Origin: Poecilobothrus nobilitatus
Lineage: Eukaryota; Arthropoda; Insecta; Diptera; Dolichopodidae
Assembly (NCBI GenBank): GCA_947095535.1
Contig: OX352774.1
Span: 69,378,416 to 69,442,415 of the forward strand
DNA: 64,000 bases
Reading direction: 5' to 3'
Made by a program: the position numbers and the translations under genes
Notes under the pieces: model-generated
Told to the model about the DNA's origin: nothing
Database searches by the model: none
The model's input: only the letters and a program-made list of their open reading frames with translations
Shown: positions 13,292 to 24,055 of the stretch, piece after piece
Layout of the letters: every line of letters begins with the position of its first letter
Position numbering within the stretch: the stretch's first letter is position 1

Positions 13292-13814
13292 TCATCCAGG
13301 GACTTGCTTAATATCTATAAAGCTTATGTACGACCCAAGATTGAGTATAACTCTCATATATGGAATGGCGGCGGTTCAATTATTTCATTAAATTACATCG
13401 ATCGAATTCAAAAATGCGTCATTCGTCTTCTTGGCGATTTCGTTGAGATTACTTGTCTCACTTCTCTTGGCATTCGTCGTAATTTTGGAGCCCTTTCTCT
13501 TTTTTATAGATATTTTGGGGGTAATGACACTTGTTCAGATGAGATAAAATCACTAATGCTACATTTCAAAACATTCCACCGAAGCACCAGAGGGGCCTCA
13601 AGTGCTCATGCCTACTATGTGGAACTTCCTAAATGGTACTCTACTGGCTTATATCAATTCGTTTGTTGTCAGAACAGATTTATGACGCAATTACCGTTTC
13701 ATTTCTCTTTATCGGCATATTTCCCGCTTGTATCCCATCCAATTTAGTCTCAACTACTTTTTAGTGCAAGCGAACACATTCCTAGATTGAGATTATTGAA
13801 TAAAAAAAAAAAAA
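13292..13814 (+). pseudogene. 5'-truncated non-LTR retrotransposon (C-terminus of reverse transcriptase, 3' UTR, poly-A)
   Basis: An open frame from about 13292 to the stop at 13745-13747 encodes sequence typical of the end of a LINE reverse-transcriptase ORF. It reads LLNIYKAYVRPKIEYNSHIW, then an IDRIQKCVIRLLGD-like segment, then LGIRRNFGALSLFYRYF and a C-terminal hydrophobic tail. A 3' UTR of about 50 bp ends in GAATAAAAAAAAAAAA at about 13800-13814. Catalytic RT motifs are missing, so the copy is dead on arrival. Upstream, 13190-13270 is a different repeat rich in CCGTC/CTGTC words. Confidence 0.78.
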
Positions 13815-13825
13815 GGTAAAAAGGT

Positions 13826-14517
13826 ACTATAAAACTCGATCATCATTTTTAAGATTTCAGACGCCTAACTTCATTAAGTCCCAAGAAGTGTAAGAAGCCT
13901 GAACCGGCTCTAGACCAACCATAGTTTACAAAAGTTTTTGGCATGTAACTCGACACCTCTTCAGAAAATTTCAGATACCTAGCTTCAATAGACACAGTTA
14001 TTCTCATTTAAACAGATAAGTTGTATGGCAGCTACCCGAACCTGTCGCCCCAGCACAACCAAATTTTACATCTGTTGTTGGCCTGTAACTCGACACGATT
14101 TTGCAAAATTTGAGACACCTAGCTTCAATGTATACTGAGTTATTTCCATATAAAGAAAGAAGTTGTATGGCAGCTATTCGAAATCGGCGGCCGAAAAAGC
14201 TGAAGTTAAATCGCAAAACTAACAATTTTGCAAAAGTTACATAAAACAGAATTCAGCCTCCTAGCTCCTTTATTTTTGAGTTATCGTGCTGCAAAAAAAA
14301 CTAACAATTTTGCAAAAGTTACATAAAACAGAATTCAGCCTCCTAGCTCCTTTATTTTTGAGTTATCGTGCTGATGGGCGGACAAATGGATGTACATGGC
14401 TTAATCGACTCAGAATTCGACCTTTGACACTATATCTAGCTCGACTCCTTTAAGGTGCCACAAATGTAATGGCAAATTTATTATACCCTTGGACATAGTT
14501 TATACGGGTATAAAAAA
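13826..14517 (+). mobile_element. Dispersed modular element, copy A (5' end missing)
   Basis: Shares module sequences (TAGCTTCAATAGACACTGAG-like, GTTGTATGGCAGCTA, GAGTTATCGTGC, ATCGACTCAGAATTCGA, TCGACTCCTTTAAGGTG) with the segments at 23.3, 42.5, 47.4 and 54.0 kb. It ends in the hairpin TATACCCTT...ACGGGTATA. The 5' end found in copy B is absent, and the similarity starts right after the LINE poly-A tail. It contains an exact internal duplication at 14219-14373. No ORF. Confidence 0.72.
14219..14373 (+). repeat. Exact tandem duplication within copy A
   Basis: Bases 14219-14291 recur identically at 14301-14373 (73 bp, period 82), separated by CAAAAAAAA. The block covers CTAACAATTTTGC through TTATCGTGCTG. 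Identity over the full unit means either a very recent duplication or an assembly error. Confidence 0.85.
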
Positions 14518-14799
14518 CTAAATCATTATATTATACAATTTATTAAAAATTCAGGATTTTATTTTTTTTTTTATATTTTATATACTATTAACAAAATTAA
14601 GAATCAGAGATGGCGTATTGCACAGTTAAAATTTTTAATACAAACTCCTTTAAAATAATGAAGGAGCAGTTTAAAGAAAATTTTTTAAGCATGCATCAAT
14701 TCAAATTTCTAAAACATTAATGACAAATGCAAATAATTGCTAATGAAATTAATGACTCTAAAGCAAAAACAAATGTCTTCAACGCATGAGGGCCAATTG

Positions 14800-15280
14800 T
14801 CAACGTTTTAGAAAAGGAGCTAATGCTGTACAAAATTTTTTTTTGTGTAGCCCTCTACCAATTACAAAATTTGAAAAAACTCTATTTTTAAATGTGTGTA
14901 TCTCAGGTTTTGCTAAACATTTTTTCAATCTAAAAATATTAAATGACAGGATTTTATTAAATCTTAATAAATCAATATAAAAATTAAGCATTTTTGTTTT
15001 TTATTTTGTATTTAATTTTACCGCAACACTTTCAGATGGAGCTTACAAATTTGAACTTTCTTGTGTGATCTCTCAGAATTAGAATAAATTACCTGAGAAA
15101 CTCACCCCCTGTTTAAGAGCTGGAGGATTCTAAAATTGAAAATTTACTATTTTTTAGAAATCTGTAAGTCAGGCACATCTGTGCGAATTTTTGCAAAATA
15201 AAAGTCAAAAATTAAAGCTTTAATATTATGTTTTTATATATATTAGCAGATTTTCTTAGCTATCAATATTTATTAGGGGT
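14800..15280. repeat. Dispersed repeat, second copy of the klar-intron family
   Basis: Matches 5490-5980 in block order: CTATTTTTAAATGTGTGTAT, TTTTTTCAATCTAAAAATAT, AATAAATCAATATAAAAATT, then GAAAATTTACTATTTT and AAAGCTTTAATATTATG. Non-coding and diverged. Confidence 0.55.
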
Positions 15281-15963
15281 TTTACTCATTTTTAATGTTA
15301 ACTTATTTGAAATTTTATGCTGTTAGCTGTATTTAGTAGCCTTGCAAAATTAAAAATAGATTTATGCAACCCAGTAAATATTTAATATATAATTTAGTAC
15401 TCTTGTTAACTTAAGGTTATTTCAAAATTAAAAAATATAAAACAATTACATATATATATTTTAAACCAAAACTGTTAATAAATTTAGGATCCCGATACCC
15501 GATCCCGATTTCGACTTACCGAACTGTTACAATTAAAATTAACTTTCCATGAAAATTTCATAGATTTTTTGAATTCGACTTTCCGAGTGATTTTTAAATT
15601 TAAATTTAAAAAAAAATGTTGATGTTTGATTACAAATAAATGAAAAAAACAAAAATAAATGATAGTAAATCAAATGTAAACATCATTATAGTTAAAACGT
15701 TATTCCACATTTTAAAACATTAAAATTATTAATTTGTTAGTGTACATAACATAACCTACAATCACATACAATCCTACATTACTCAAATAAAACTCAAACA
15801 TATTAGTGCAAATTTGTGAGACAAAAAATACCAAATAATAGTTTTTGCTTTTTATTTTTTTTTGAGGAAAAATGCCCTTCTTTAAATAAAAAAATCTTTA
15901 TCAATTTTCGTTATAAGTTTTCGTTACAAATTATTTTTTGCATTTCATAAAACAGCTCATTTT

Positions 15964-16151
15964 TTTTTTAATGCATTTCTCTGCCACATAAATGAGGACA
16001 GAAAATTACACAGCCTTTCTTGTTCAGGCGTCGCTGTAAATGTCGTAAGGGGGAATAACTCTTATGATGTGTGTGGGATTCGAACCCACACTCCCTCGGT
16101 GTTTACAGCGTATTTTATATGATCTTACCCACTAGGCCACCGAGGCCCCTC
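15964..16151 (-). mobile_element. tRNA-derived SINE, copy 1 (intact target-site duplication)
   Basis: Read on the minus strand it starts GGGGCCTCGGTGGCCTAGTG. It has a pol III A box (TGGCCTAGTGGG, 16128-16139) and a perfect B box (GGTTCGAATCC, 16077-16087). A tRNA-unrelated body with CTTACGACATTTACAGC follows, and the 3' end is ATGCATT plus poly-A. A 12-bp direct repeat ACAGCTCATTTT lies at 15952-15963 and 16152-16163, the hallmark of LINE-mediated insertion. Minus-strand orientation relative to the window. Confidence 0.9.
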
Positions 16152-16163
16152 ACAGCTCATTTT

Positions 16164-17067
16164 AACACTCTCAAAAAATTATCAGAAAATATAGTCTTTT
16201 TTTAGTGAAAAGCTGTAAATGAGATTTTTATATTATTATTATGAATGAAAAGTTTTAAAATTTTCCCTTCCTCTAAATGATTCAAAAATGATGGAGCTTT
16301 AACGTTTTAACGCCAATTGAAAAAAATTTGTAGATTTGTGGTAGGCATATTATATTTTTCCATAAGACTATGAGAACTTTATTTTAAAAGTAGGCCTACT
16401 ATAAAGATTTCCTTTATTACTGTCATCGCTTGTGTTATTATGAGTTATCGTTATCGCTTATGAGTTATCGACAGTGTCTCATCACTTATGCTATTGTGGT
16501 TGTAGCCATGTGGTAGCTAGTTTTATTAAACCTCCTGTTTTTGAAACCTCAGTTGTTATTATTTGGTATTATAAATATTTTAACACTGATTTTTTTTTTT
16601 TTGATCATTGCTTAAAATATTAAATGAAAAATAAATAAAATAGAAAAATGTTCTCATTCATAATGAAATAAATAAGAATTTATTTGATTCTGCATTAGAA
16701 AACTTTAACATAATTAATTTGTAAACATTTGTAAAATTAAAATATGTACATATCTTTGGAGTAATATTTAATTTTATAATACTAGCTTTTTAAAATTGTG
16801 TTTTGAATCTTCTGTTCTGTTAAAATTATAGCGAAAGATCAAAAATCGATAGTGATCGATAGATCAAAAATAGTGGCAATTTTAAAGTTAATTATTATTA
16901 ACTTCCTAAAACAAATTACATCCTAGATATAGGAAGTTCATTTTTCGAAATTCTCTTCTCACTCTTTTCTATATAAAATAGCATATTTTATAGTTATTAC
17001 AATGTCAATGTCAATGTCATTTCACTTTCAAAGTATGTATACAAATACAAAGTATGTACGACTTGAT
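16164..17067. other. Non-coding AT-rich DNA
   Basis: No gene seen. TTATGAGTTATCG repeats at about 16438-16470, and a short GATCAAAAATCGATAGTGATCGATAG cluster (written here only as nearby ATCGATAG words) lies near 16838-16870. Confidence 0.5.
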
Positions 17068-17163
17068 TTAGTGGAAAAAGTGCTCGAAAATTGGATTCAA
17101 CGAATTCGTTCCTGCAAAAGAAGTCGTGGAGGCCATTTGAATGACGTTTTATTTAGAACTTAA
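17068..17163 (+). pseudogene. C-terminal remnant of a Tc1/mariner-like transposase
   Basis: Thirty-one codons plus stop TAA (17161-17163) read LVEKVLENWIQRIRSCKRSR, then GGHLNDVLFRT. A tail of this form, WxxRIxxCxxSRGGHxxDxxF, resembles the end of IS630/mariner-type transposases as I recall them. Everything upstream of it is missing or decayed. Identification is from memory of the motif and is tentative. Confidence 0.45.
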
Positions 17164-17703
17164 TTATATCGATTGTACTTCACATTAAATAAAAAACATT
17201 TGAATTTCCTTAACAATTAGTGTGTTTTTTTTTGAAAAGAAATCATATCACTCAAATTGGAAATTAAAATTATTTTTTAAAAAATCCTTTATTAAACAAA
17301 ATTTTATCTATAAATTAAACAAAAAATAAATTAAACGATAATTTATTGTACAAGTGTTGTTTCCCCTGAAGATTTTTTTTTTAACGTTTTATTCGTTTTC
17401 ATTCATTGGAAAAACAACTTTATAAGGTTAGATGCATCCGTTTCAAGAAAATATTATTAAAAATTACAAAATTATTAAAAAGTCGCATTAAAAAAAACTT
17501 ATTGTCTATTTCACAAGGAAATTTTTTATTTTTGTAAAACTGTAAAAACATAATGTTTTTGTGTTAGATCCCTATATACTACTCTGAGCAGCTGTCATAA
17601 TTATATATTATGATATACATAATGTCATAATAATAAGTAAAATGATTACACGTTTAAAATATTAGAATTATATAAATAATATATAAGTATAATATTATTT
17701 TAC

Positions 17704-17709
17704 TTTATT
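17704..17709 (-). terminator. Polyadenylation signal of the CLIP gene
   Basis: AATAAA on the minus strand, 27 bases past the stop codon of the CLIP-domain gene. Canonical hexamer in the expected place, so the 3' UTR is probably very short. Confidence 0.6.
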
Positions 17710-17736
17710 CAGTTCGGTCACATAACATAAGTTGAA

Positions 17737-18648
17737 TTATCTTCGAGTAGGACAACAAATCTATAAAATATAAATCACATTAAACTATCATCTTTTTTTA
17801 GTCAGTATAGAATTTTATAAAATTTTTACCTTGTCATCGGTTTCTCTACACTTTGATAGTGCTAAAAATTCTTCATATGAAATTTTTGGTCGTTTTCTTA
17901 AAACTGCATAGTATTCTTCTACTAAAAGAGTACAATTTATAATTGTAGTACAAATGCCCAAATCTTTTTCCGGTCCGATACAGCTACGTCCTTTTTAATT
18001 AAAAAATCAAAAAAAAAAAAAAAAATTTATTTCAAAATATTTCCTTTAAATATTATAAATTCTTTTTAATTTTTTATTACCTTGTCTATTTTGATTATTT
18101 ATTTTAGATGTTCTTATATCAATACACGGACATTTTGAATTAGATCCATTTGTTGGGCAATATCCTATTGGTATAGTACAATTTGGTTCTGGATATTCAT
18201 AACCTCTTTTAGCTGTTAATTTTTGAAATTTTCGAAGTTGTTGTCTAGTATTTATAACAGTTGTTGCAACTGCTGTTGTTGGACCACTTATTGTCGGTGA
18301 ATTAGTTATACCTGTATTTGCTGTTGTTGTTGCTGTACTGGCTGTTGTTGTTGCTGCATTTGCTGCTGTTGTTGCAGCATTTGCTGCTGTTGTAGCTGTA
18401 CTTATAGTTGTTACACCCGCTGTACTTGATGTTGTTACACCCGCTGCACTTGTTGTTCCCGCTGTACTTGCAGTTGTAACAACACCTGTATTAGCTCCTG
18501 TCGTTAATGTTGAAATTGTTGATGATACTGTTGGTCGTGCTGTTATAAATGGAAATGTTTGATTTTTTGCAATACATAACGGTCTAAATTTTGAATATTG
18601 TAAAACATTTAACATATAAAGTTTTATGCATAAAGATAATAAAGTCAT
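17737..18648 (-). CDS. Secreted Thr/Ala/Ser-rich protein with C-terminal CLIP domain
   Basis: Three exons on the minus strand: 18648-18081, 17990-17830 and 17760-17737 (stop TAA 17739-17737), with GT..AG introns of 90 and 69 bp, encode 250 residues. The ATG has a strong insect context (ACCAAAATG). Residues 1-17 form a modest hydrophobic leader, a possible signal peptide. About residues 37-130 are low-complexity Thr, Ala, Ser and Val with TTAANAA and TTAGVTT-type repeats, a likely O-glycosylated stalk. Then come a basic segment and a first Cys cluster (C157, C164, C173, C175). The last 58 residues fit a CLIP domain: C193-x9-C203-x5-C209-x27-C237-x7-C245-C246, with Gly two before the second Cys. 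CLIP domains usually sit N-terminal to trypsin-like proteases in arthropod immune and developmental cascades, and here no protease domain follows. The gene stands alone in intergenic DNA. Gene structure is secure; the biological role is inference. Confidence 0.8.
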
Positions 18649-19115
18649 TTTGGTAATTTTTTTTTTTTTTTTTTTTATTCCATATATGTATAAATTTTTT
18701 ATATTATTTTATATATTATATAAAATATTAATTTTGAAAACTATATTTAATACTTCACACACCGAAATAATATTGTATACTAAATTGCATTATAAAATTT
18801 TTAATAATAATATACTAGAAATTTCCCTTTATTTGTTTAATAATTAGCTGATAAATGGTTGCAAAATTGTCACCAAAAAATTATTTTATATTTATAAATA
18901 TAAAATATAAAAACTTGATTTTAAAACATGTCTAATTTTGTATTTAGAAAAAAATAGAACTAAAATTTAAATTATAATTCAATGCTAAATCAATTAACTC
19001 TTAGAAAAAAGTTAGAAAAAAAAAATAACACAATAATGTATAATACAAAATATCGAAAATTAAAAGATTATAGTTCCAAAATGTTATAACAAAAATTTAT
19101 TTATAATATATTTAT
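18649..19115. other. Upstream region of the CLIP gene
   Basis: AT-rich DNA that should hold the promoter and 5' UTR of the minus-strand CLIP gene. It begins with a 19-bp T run next to the start codon (A run on the coding strand). No TATA box or initiator can be singled out against this background. Confidence 0.4.
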
Positions 19116-19313
19116 GGGGGCCTTGGTGTCCTAGTAGATAAGAGGGCATAAAATACGCTGTAAACACCAAGGAAGTGTTGGTTCGAATCCCACACATATT
19201 GTCAGAATAATTTTACAGCACGACATTTACAGTCCCGCCTGAAAAGGAAAGGCTGTGTAATTTCCTTGTCACATTTATTTGCAGGGGAATAAAAAAAAAA
19301 TAAAAAAAAAAAA
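19116..19313 (+). mobile_element. tRNA-derived SINE, copy 2
   Basis: Same family as 15964-16151. The head GGGGGCCTTGGTGTCCTAGT has a mutated A box, but the B box is perfect (GGTTCGAATCC, 19180-19190). The body ACGACATTTACAG and GGAAAGGCTGTGTAATTTCC is recognisable, and the tail is poly-A broken by T. More diverged than copy 1, so older. No clear target-site duplication. Confidence 0.85.
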
Positions 19314-21100
19314 TTTTTTTTTTAGAACTCCAAAGTTAAGCTGAAACCATTCTATGTTCGGCTAAACACAATTTAAGGTAATAAAAGTATAAACTATAAT
19401 AAAAGGTTAAAAAAAACGATACTGCCTTCTTTTTATTTATATGCAATGAACTAAGTTCTTCAATGGAAGTTCAAGTTCATTTGACGAGCTAGAACAATAA
19501 AACTTAAAGTTCAATATTAAGTATAAGAGGCAAAATACTGCGGCTTATTAAATTGTAAATGAAAGTCAAAATTTAAGTTTTAAAATTTAGTAACAATCAT
19601 CTAATAACGGCTTAAAATTTAATATAAATTAAATTTCTTATAGACTTTTTAGATGTTGCTTAATCATATACTCAATCCATATGGTATGTCCAGTCATTAT
19701 AAAAAGTTCTATAAATATGGAATGCCCGCATTAAAGTTCAAGAAGAATTAAATAAATACTGTCTTCATAAATCACGCTTGCCTTCCCCCGTAAAACTTAG
19801 TATTTTAATGGGCAGTTAAAGAAAAAAAACATGAAATCCTTGAAATATGCAAATAAATTTAACACATACTAACATTTTTTAAATCGATATTTTACATTTC
19901 GATTTATTGTATAAAGTAATTTTATTTTAATTCAACCAATTTTCATACAAAAATTTTAGAACTGCAGTTGGTGTAAAAGTAAAAATAATCAATTGATGAT
20001 CCACCACAAAAGAAAAAAAAAAGTTTATACTTTCGATTTCATGCTCAACCAAACAAATATTATATTCAAAATTTATACAACATTTATATATATCTATATA
20101 TGTATATATATAAAAACTATTTTTAACCATAACCTCAAATTCTTTTATTATTATAATTATCAAATATCCACTAATTTATTCATTGTTATGACAATTTAGC
20201 ATAAAAAAAGGAAGAGAAACATAAAAAAAAAAGGTTAACTTTAATTTTTAGAATATTATAATATGTAGTAAATTAACAGGTAATTTTTAAAATTAACAAC
20301 ATTACAATTGAAAAGAAATATTTTTATTTCTATACAACTATAAGATAATCCTGTAAAAAAAACACAATATTTTCTTAAAAGTCGTTCAAATGATTTTAAA
20401 ACAAATTGACTTAAGAAATAAAATCATTAAAATAAAATGATTAAATGGTTTGGTTAAATGTTTCAATATCGGTATGAAGTCGGCTCTTAACCAGTCGCCC
20501 ATTTAGTCTAAATTTTGAGGCAAAATTCTTTGAGACTTTTTAAGGTGTGTCATCATAAGTATTTTGTAAATGATTTTTTATGTTATTTTTGCTTGGGTCA
20601 AGCCTTAATACCATTTTTGATTATTGATTTTTTTGGCTTCCACTGTCAAGGGAGAATTTTCTGTTTTTCAATGCTTTAATGGTATTTTTTTAAGATAAGG
20701 TTTTTTTTTTGTTGTGTAGCTGTTATTGTCGATTTAAGTTTTCTACTATTTTGTCTTAGAATGAGCCGTTTTTTTTCCTTGCCCCTCCAATGATTACTAT
20801 AGGCCATCCACTAAGTCATTTATTATTCATATTTGACTAATTTTCAGTTTCGTGGATCATTCATTTCACTAAGCCGTTGATTTCTCGACTGTAGCTATTG
20901 TACAAGAATGAGACGTTTCTTTTATTTCTACGCCATCGATTTATCTTATACAAGAATTATGATTTTAATATTATTTTATTATGTAGCTATTACTTACAAT
21001 TGATATTAATTATAATTTATAGGACATATTAATTTGATTATATTCTACTAATTATATATTATTAGAAAAATCTATATTATTTTTTAGTAATCTATACGAT
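19314..21100. other. Non-coding AT-rich DNA
   Basis: No gene or recognisable repeat family. Short frames on both strands at about 19930-20200 overlap each other and have the composition of translated AT-rich DNA. Confidence 0.5.
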
Positions 21101-21172
21101 CCAGCTGGGGGTTTTGTACCCGAGACCTTTCGTATGAAAGGCCGGTGTCTTAACTACTACACCATTGACTGG
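21101..21172 (-). repeat. tRNA-like segment (pseudo-tRNA or SINE head)
   Basis: The minus-strand 72-mer begins CCAGTC and ends CAGCTGG. It has a D-arm-like GGTGTAGTAGTTAAGACACC with a 4-bp stem, a CCTTT/AAAGG hairpin where the anticodon arm belongs, and GGGTACAAAACCC as a T-arm-like element. The anticodon loop is six bases, the lower acceptor stem is mismatched and the T stem is short, so a working tRNA is unlikely. A related minus-strand segment lies at 48395-48466, which points to a second tRNA-derived SINE family. Confidence 0.55.
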
Positions 21173-21508
21173 ATGTAAAGAGTCTTACTTTCATTCAATA
21201 ATATAATAATTTATACCGTAGTTAATTTAAAACAACGTTTGACGAAGCTTCTAATGCACTATATGATATACATTTCTGTAGTATATGCGGTTTACCAGCT
21301 GCATTTTATTTGGTTCGAATGTTCATGTATATAAAGCATTTCATTATCATATAAAGTACAAATTAGCTCTCGTAACTTAAACTATGCTGTAAAACTTAAT
21401 AATGCTACAATACTAAATCTCAAATATTTTATTGGTAACTACAGTCTGCATAAATAAAAATAAATTAAAATAAATTTTCTTTTGCATAAATAACTTAAAA
21501 TTAAAATA

Positions 21509-21690
21509 GGGGCATCGGTGGCCTCGTGGGTAAGAGCGTATGAAATACGTTGTAAACACCGAGGGAATGTGGTTTCGAATCCCAAACACGTCATAATAAT
21601 AATTTCACCTTACGACATTTACAGCCACAGCTAAAAAGAGGCTATGTAATTTTTTTGTTACAGTTATGTGTCAGGTGAATAAATGAAAAA
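21509..21690 (+). mobile_element. tRNA-derived SINE, copy 3
   Basis: GGGGCATCGGTGGCCTCGTG head, A-box variant at 21519-21530, B box with one inserted T (GGTTTCGAATCC, 21571-21582), body CTTACGACATTTACAGCCAC, then a TGTAATTT stretch and a poly-A end. Decayed in the middle (AATAATAATTTCACC instead of a GTAAGAGTTATTC-like block). Confidence 0.85.
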
Positions 21691-23334
21691 AAAAAAATTA
21701 AAAAAAAAGATAAAGAAAAAAGTTACTTACAAAAACTTTATAAAAAATTGGATATGCAACCAAATTTAATTTTTTTTCTGTTTAAGATGAGCCAAAAAAC
21801 TTTTCGTGTTCATTAATTAATTTCATTTTTTTAATTTTGTGAACAACCATTTTTAGTTTTAGTGAACAAGTTGGTTGTTAGTTTTGTTAGTTGATGTTGG
21901 TTGTATTCTAAAAGTAATAGTGACTGTATAATACTATCAAGATTCTAGTCAATAAGAGTAAAAGTCACTAATACTGAATATTTTTATTGTTATAAAATAA
22001 ACAAAACAAAAAAAAAAAAAATATAACAAAACGTTAATTGAATTCAATGGTTTGTTAACTTTTTTGAATAAAAAACGTTAATAATATGCTTTTGGTCAAA
22101 GAAGGTAATTGTTAAAATTTAATTATTTTTTTTTTTTTTTAAGTGCAAGATTAAATAAAAAATGCATTTAATATGGTTTTGATGAATATATCTGTACATG
22201 TTTTGGAAATGATACTTATTAGTGACATATCCTTTTATTATTTATAATTATTTTTACAGACATTTCAATTTCAATATTGTAATCTCTTAATTAATTGTTT
22301 TTCAAAAAAAAAAAGATATATAGATAAAATATTTAAATAATTTCTGTTAAAAAAAAAAAAAAATATTCCTATTATTATTTAAGAGCCATTAAAAAAATTA
22401 TTTTTTTTTTTTTATTTCTTCTTAATATAAACAATAAAACAAAAAGTAGAAAATACCACAAAATTGATCAAAAACTTTTTAATAAATTAATAATAGAATA
22501 TTTATTTACAAATTATTAATTAATTAAGGAGAATTTTTGATTTTTTTATCTTTTTTTTTTTTATTTAATTTGATAATTTTACTTTTTTTTACTCTATTAA
22601 CATAATTAATTTCAGCTGATTTCAGTCAATATTTCTAATATCAACTGTTATACTTCTGTTATAAGTATAAATTATTTTCGTTAAGTTTATTTTTCAAACC
22701 GGTAAAAAATTAAAATAAAATTTATATATACGACTAATGGTTTGTGTCTTATCTAATATTGTTCTTGTTTACGATTATTTTGTTATTTTACATTTTAAAA
22801 TAAAAATTTTTCTGTTTTTATGACAGATGACTTATGTATGGCAGCGGTTATTTGAATTATTAATTTATATTATTCGATTATTCGTTGTTTCTTGTTGTAA
22901 GGTGGTAAAATGAACAATAAAAAATGTAAAAATAAAAATTTGATAACAAAATAACATAATGAAAATATTATTCTGTAGCTTGTACTATTATTTAACGAAA
23001 TAAATATTAACGTTATGTTTTTTAATCACTGTTTTTTGTGTAGTTTTAATAATATTATATATTATCATTATATGCATATTATATTATGTATGTATGTCTA
23101 TGTATAATATGTTGAATTTTTTTCACTAAATTTTAACAATTTATTAGACCTTTAAGACTATTTTGGAACAAATAAGTTTGAAATTTTATTAAAAATAAAA
23201 TTTAAGGACTGGCGAAATATTTTCTAGTATGGTTTGAACTTTGCCACATATTTTAATTAATACATACATAAATAGATTTCTAATCAGATTTCTAATTCTT
23301 AACAAATTTATAAAAAACGAGGAAGAGTTCTGGG
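21691..23334. other. Non-coding AT-rich DNA
   Basis: Homopolymer-rich, with TTGGTTG-type words near 21870-21905. Nothing coding seen. Confidence 0.5.
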
Positions 23335-24055
23335 ATACCCGTATGAACGTAATATATCCTGTTTCTATAAAACTTGATCACCTTTTAAAAACATTCAGAT
23401 GTTTTAGTACCGAACTACAGAGATATATTTATGTAAATTGTGGAGTTGTATGACAGCTACCTGAATCTATTGCGCCTAGCTTCATTAAGTTCCAAGAGGT
23501 GCAAGAAGCCTGAACCGGCTGCTCAAGACCAACCAAATTTTACAAAAGTTGTTGGCCTATAACTCGACACCTCTTTACTAAATTTCAGGTTCCTAGCTTC
23601 AATAGACACTGAGTTATTCTCATTTAAACGGATAAGTTGTATGGCAGCTATCCGAACCCGTCGCACCACCACAACCAAATTTTGCAAAAGTGGTTGCCAT
23701 AAAACTTGATCATCATTTGCAAGATTTCAGAAACCTAGCTTGAATAGATACTGAGTTATTTCCATATAAAGATAGAAGTTGTATGGCAGCTACTCGAACC
23801 CGCCGACCGAAAATGTTGGATTTAAATAGCAAAACTAACAATTTTGCAAAAGTGCCGTAAAAAAAATTTCAGCCTCCTAGCTCCTTTATTTTTTGAGTTA
23901 TCGTGCGGACGGACGGACGTACATGACTTAATCGACTCAGAATTCGATTCTGAGCCGATCCATACCTTTGACACTATATCTAGCTCGACTCCTTTAAGGT
24001 GTCACAAACGTAATGGCAAATTTATTATACCCTTGAATATAGTTCATACGGGTAT
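23335..24055 (+). mobile_element. Dispersed modular element, copy B (both ends present)
   Basis: Starts ATACCCGTATGAAC (23335-23348) and ends with its exact inverse GTTCATACGGGTAT (24042-24055). The interior consists of three or four imperfect modules, each running from a CCAAATTTTGCAAAAG-like block through TAGCTTCAATAGACACTGAG to GTTGTATGGCAGCTA and a CCGAACC word. A distal part has GAGTTATCGTGC, GGACGGACG, ATCGACTCAGAATTCGA and TCGACTCCTTTAAGGTG. The last 30 bases can fold as a TATACCC/GGGTATA hairpin. No ORF, so non-autonomous. Confidence 0.75.

Noticed and set aside
14004..14225. Minus-strand open frame
   Set aside because: Lies wholly inside the dispersed modular element; similar frames appear by chance in other copies.
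21101..21172. Functional tRNA gene
   Set aside because: Six-base anticodon loop, mismatched acceptor stem and weak T arm; better a pseudo-tRNA or SINE head.
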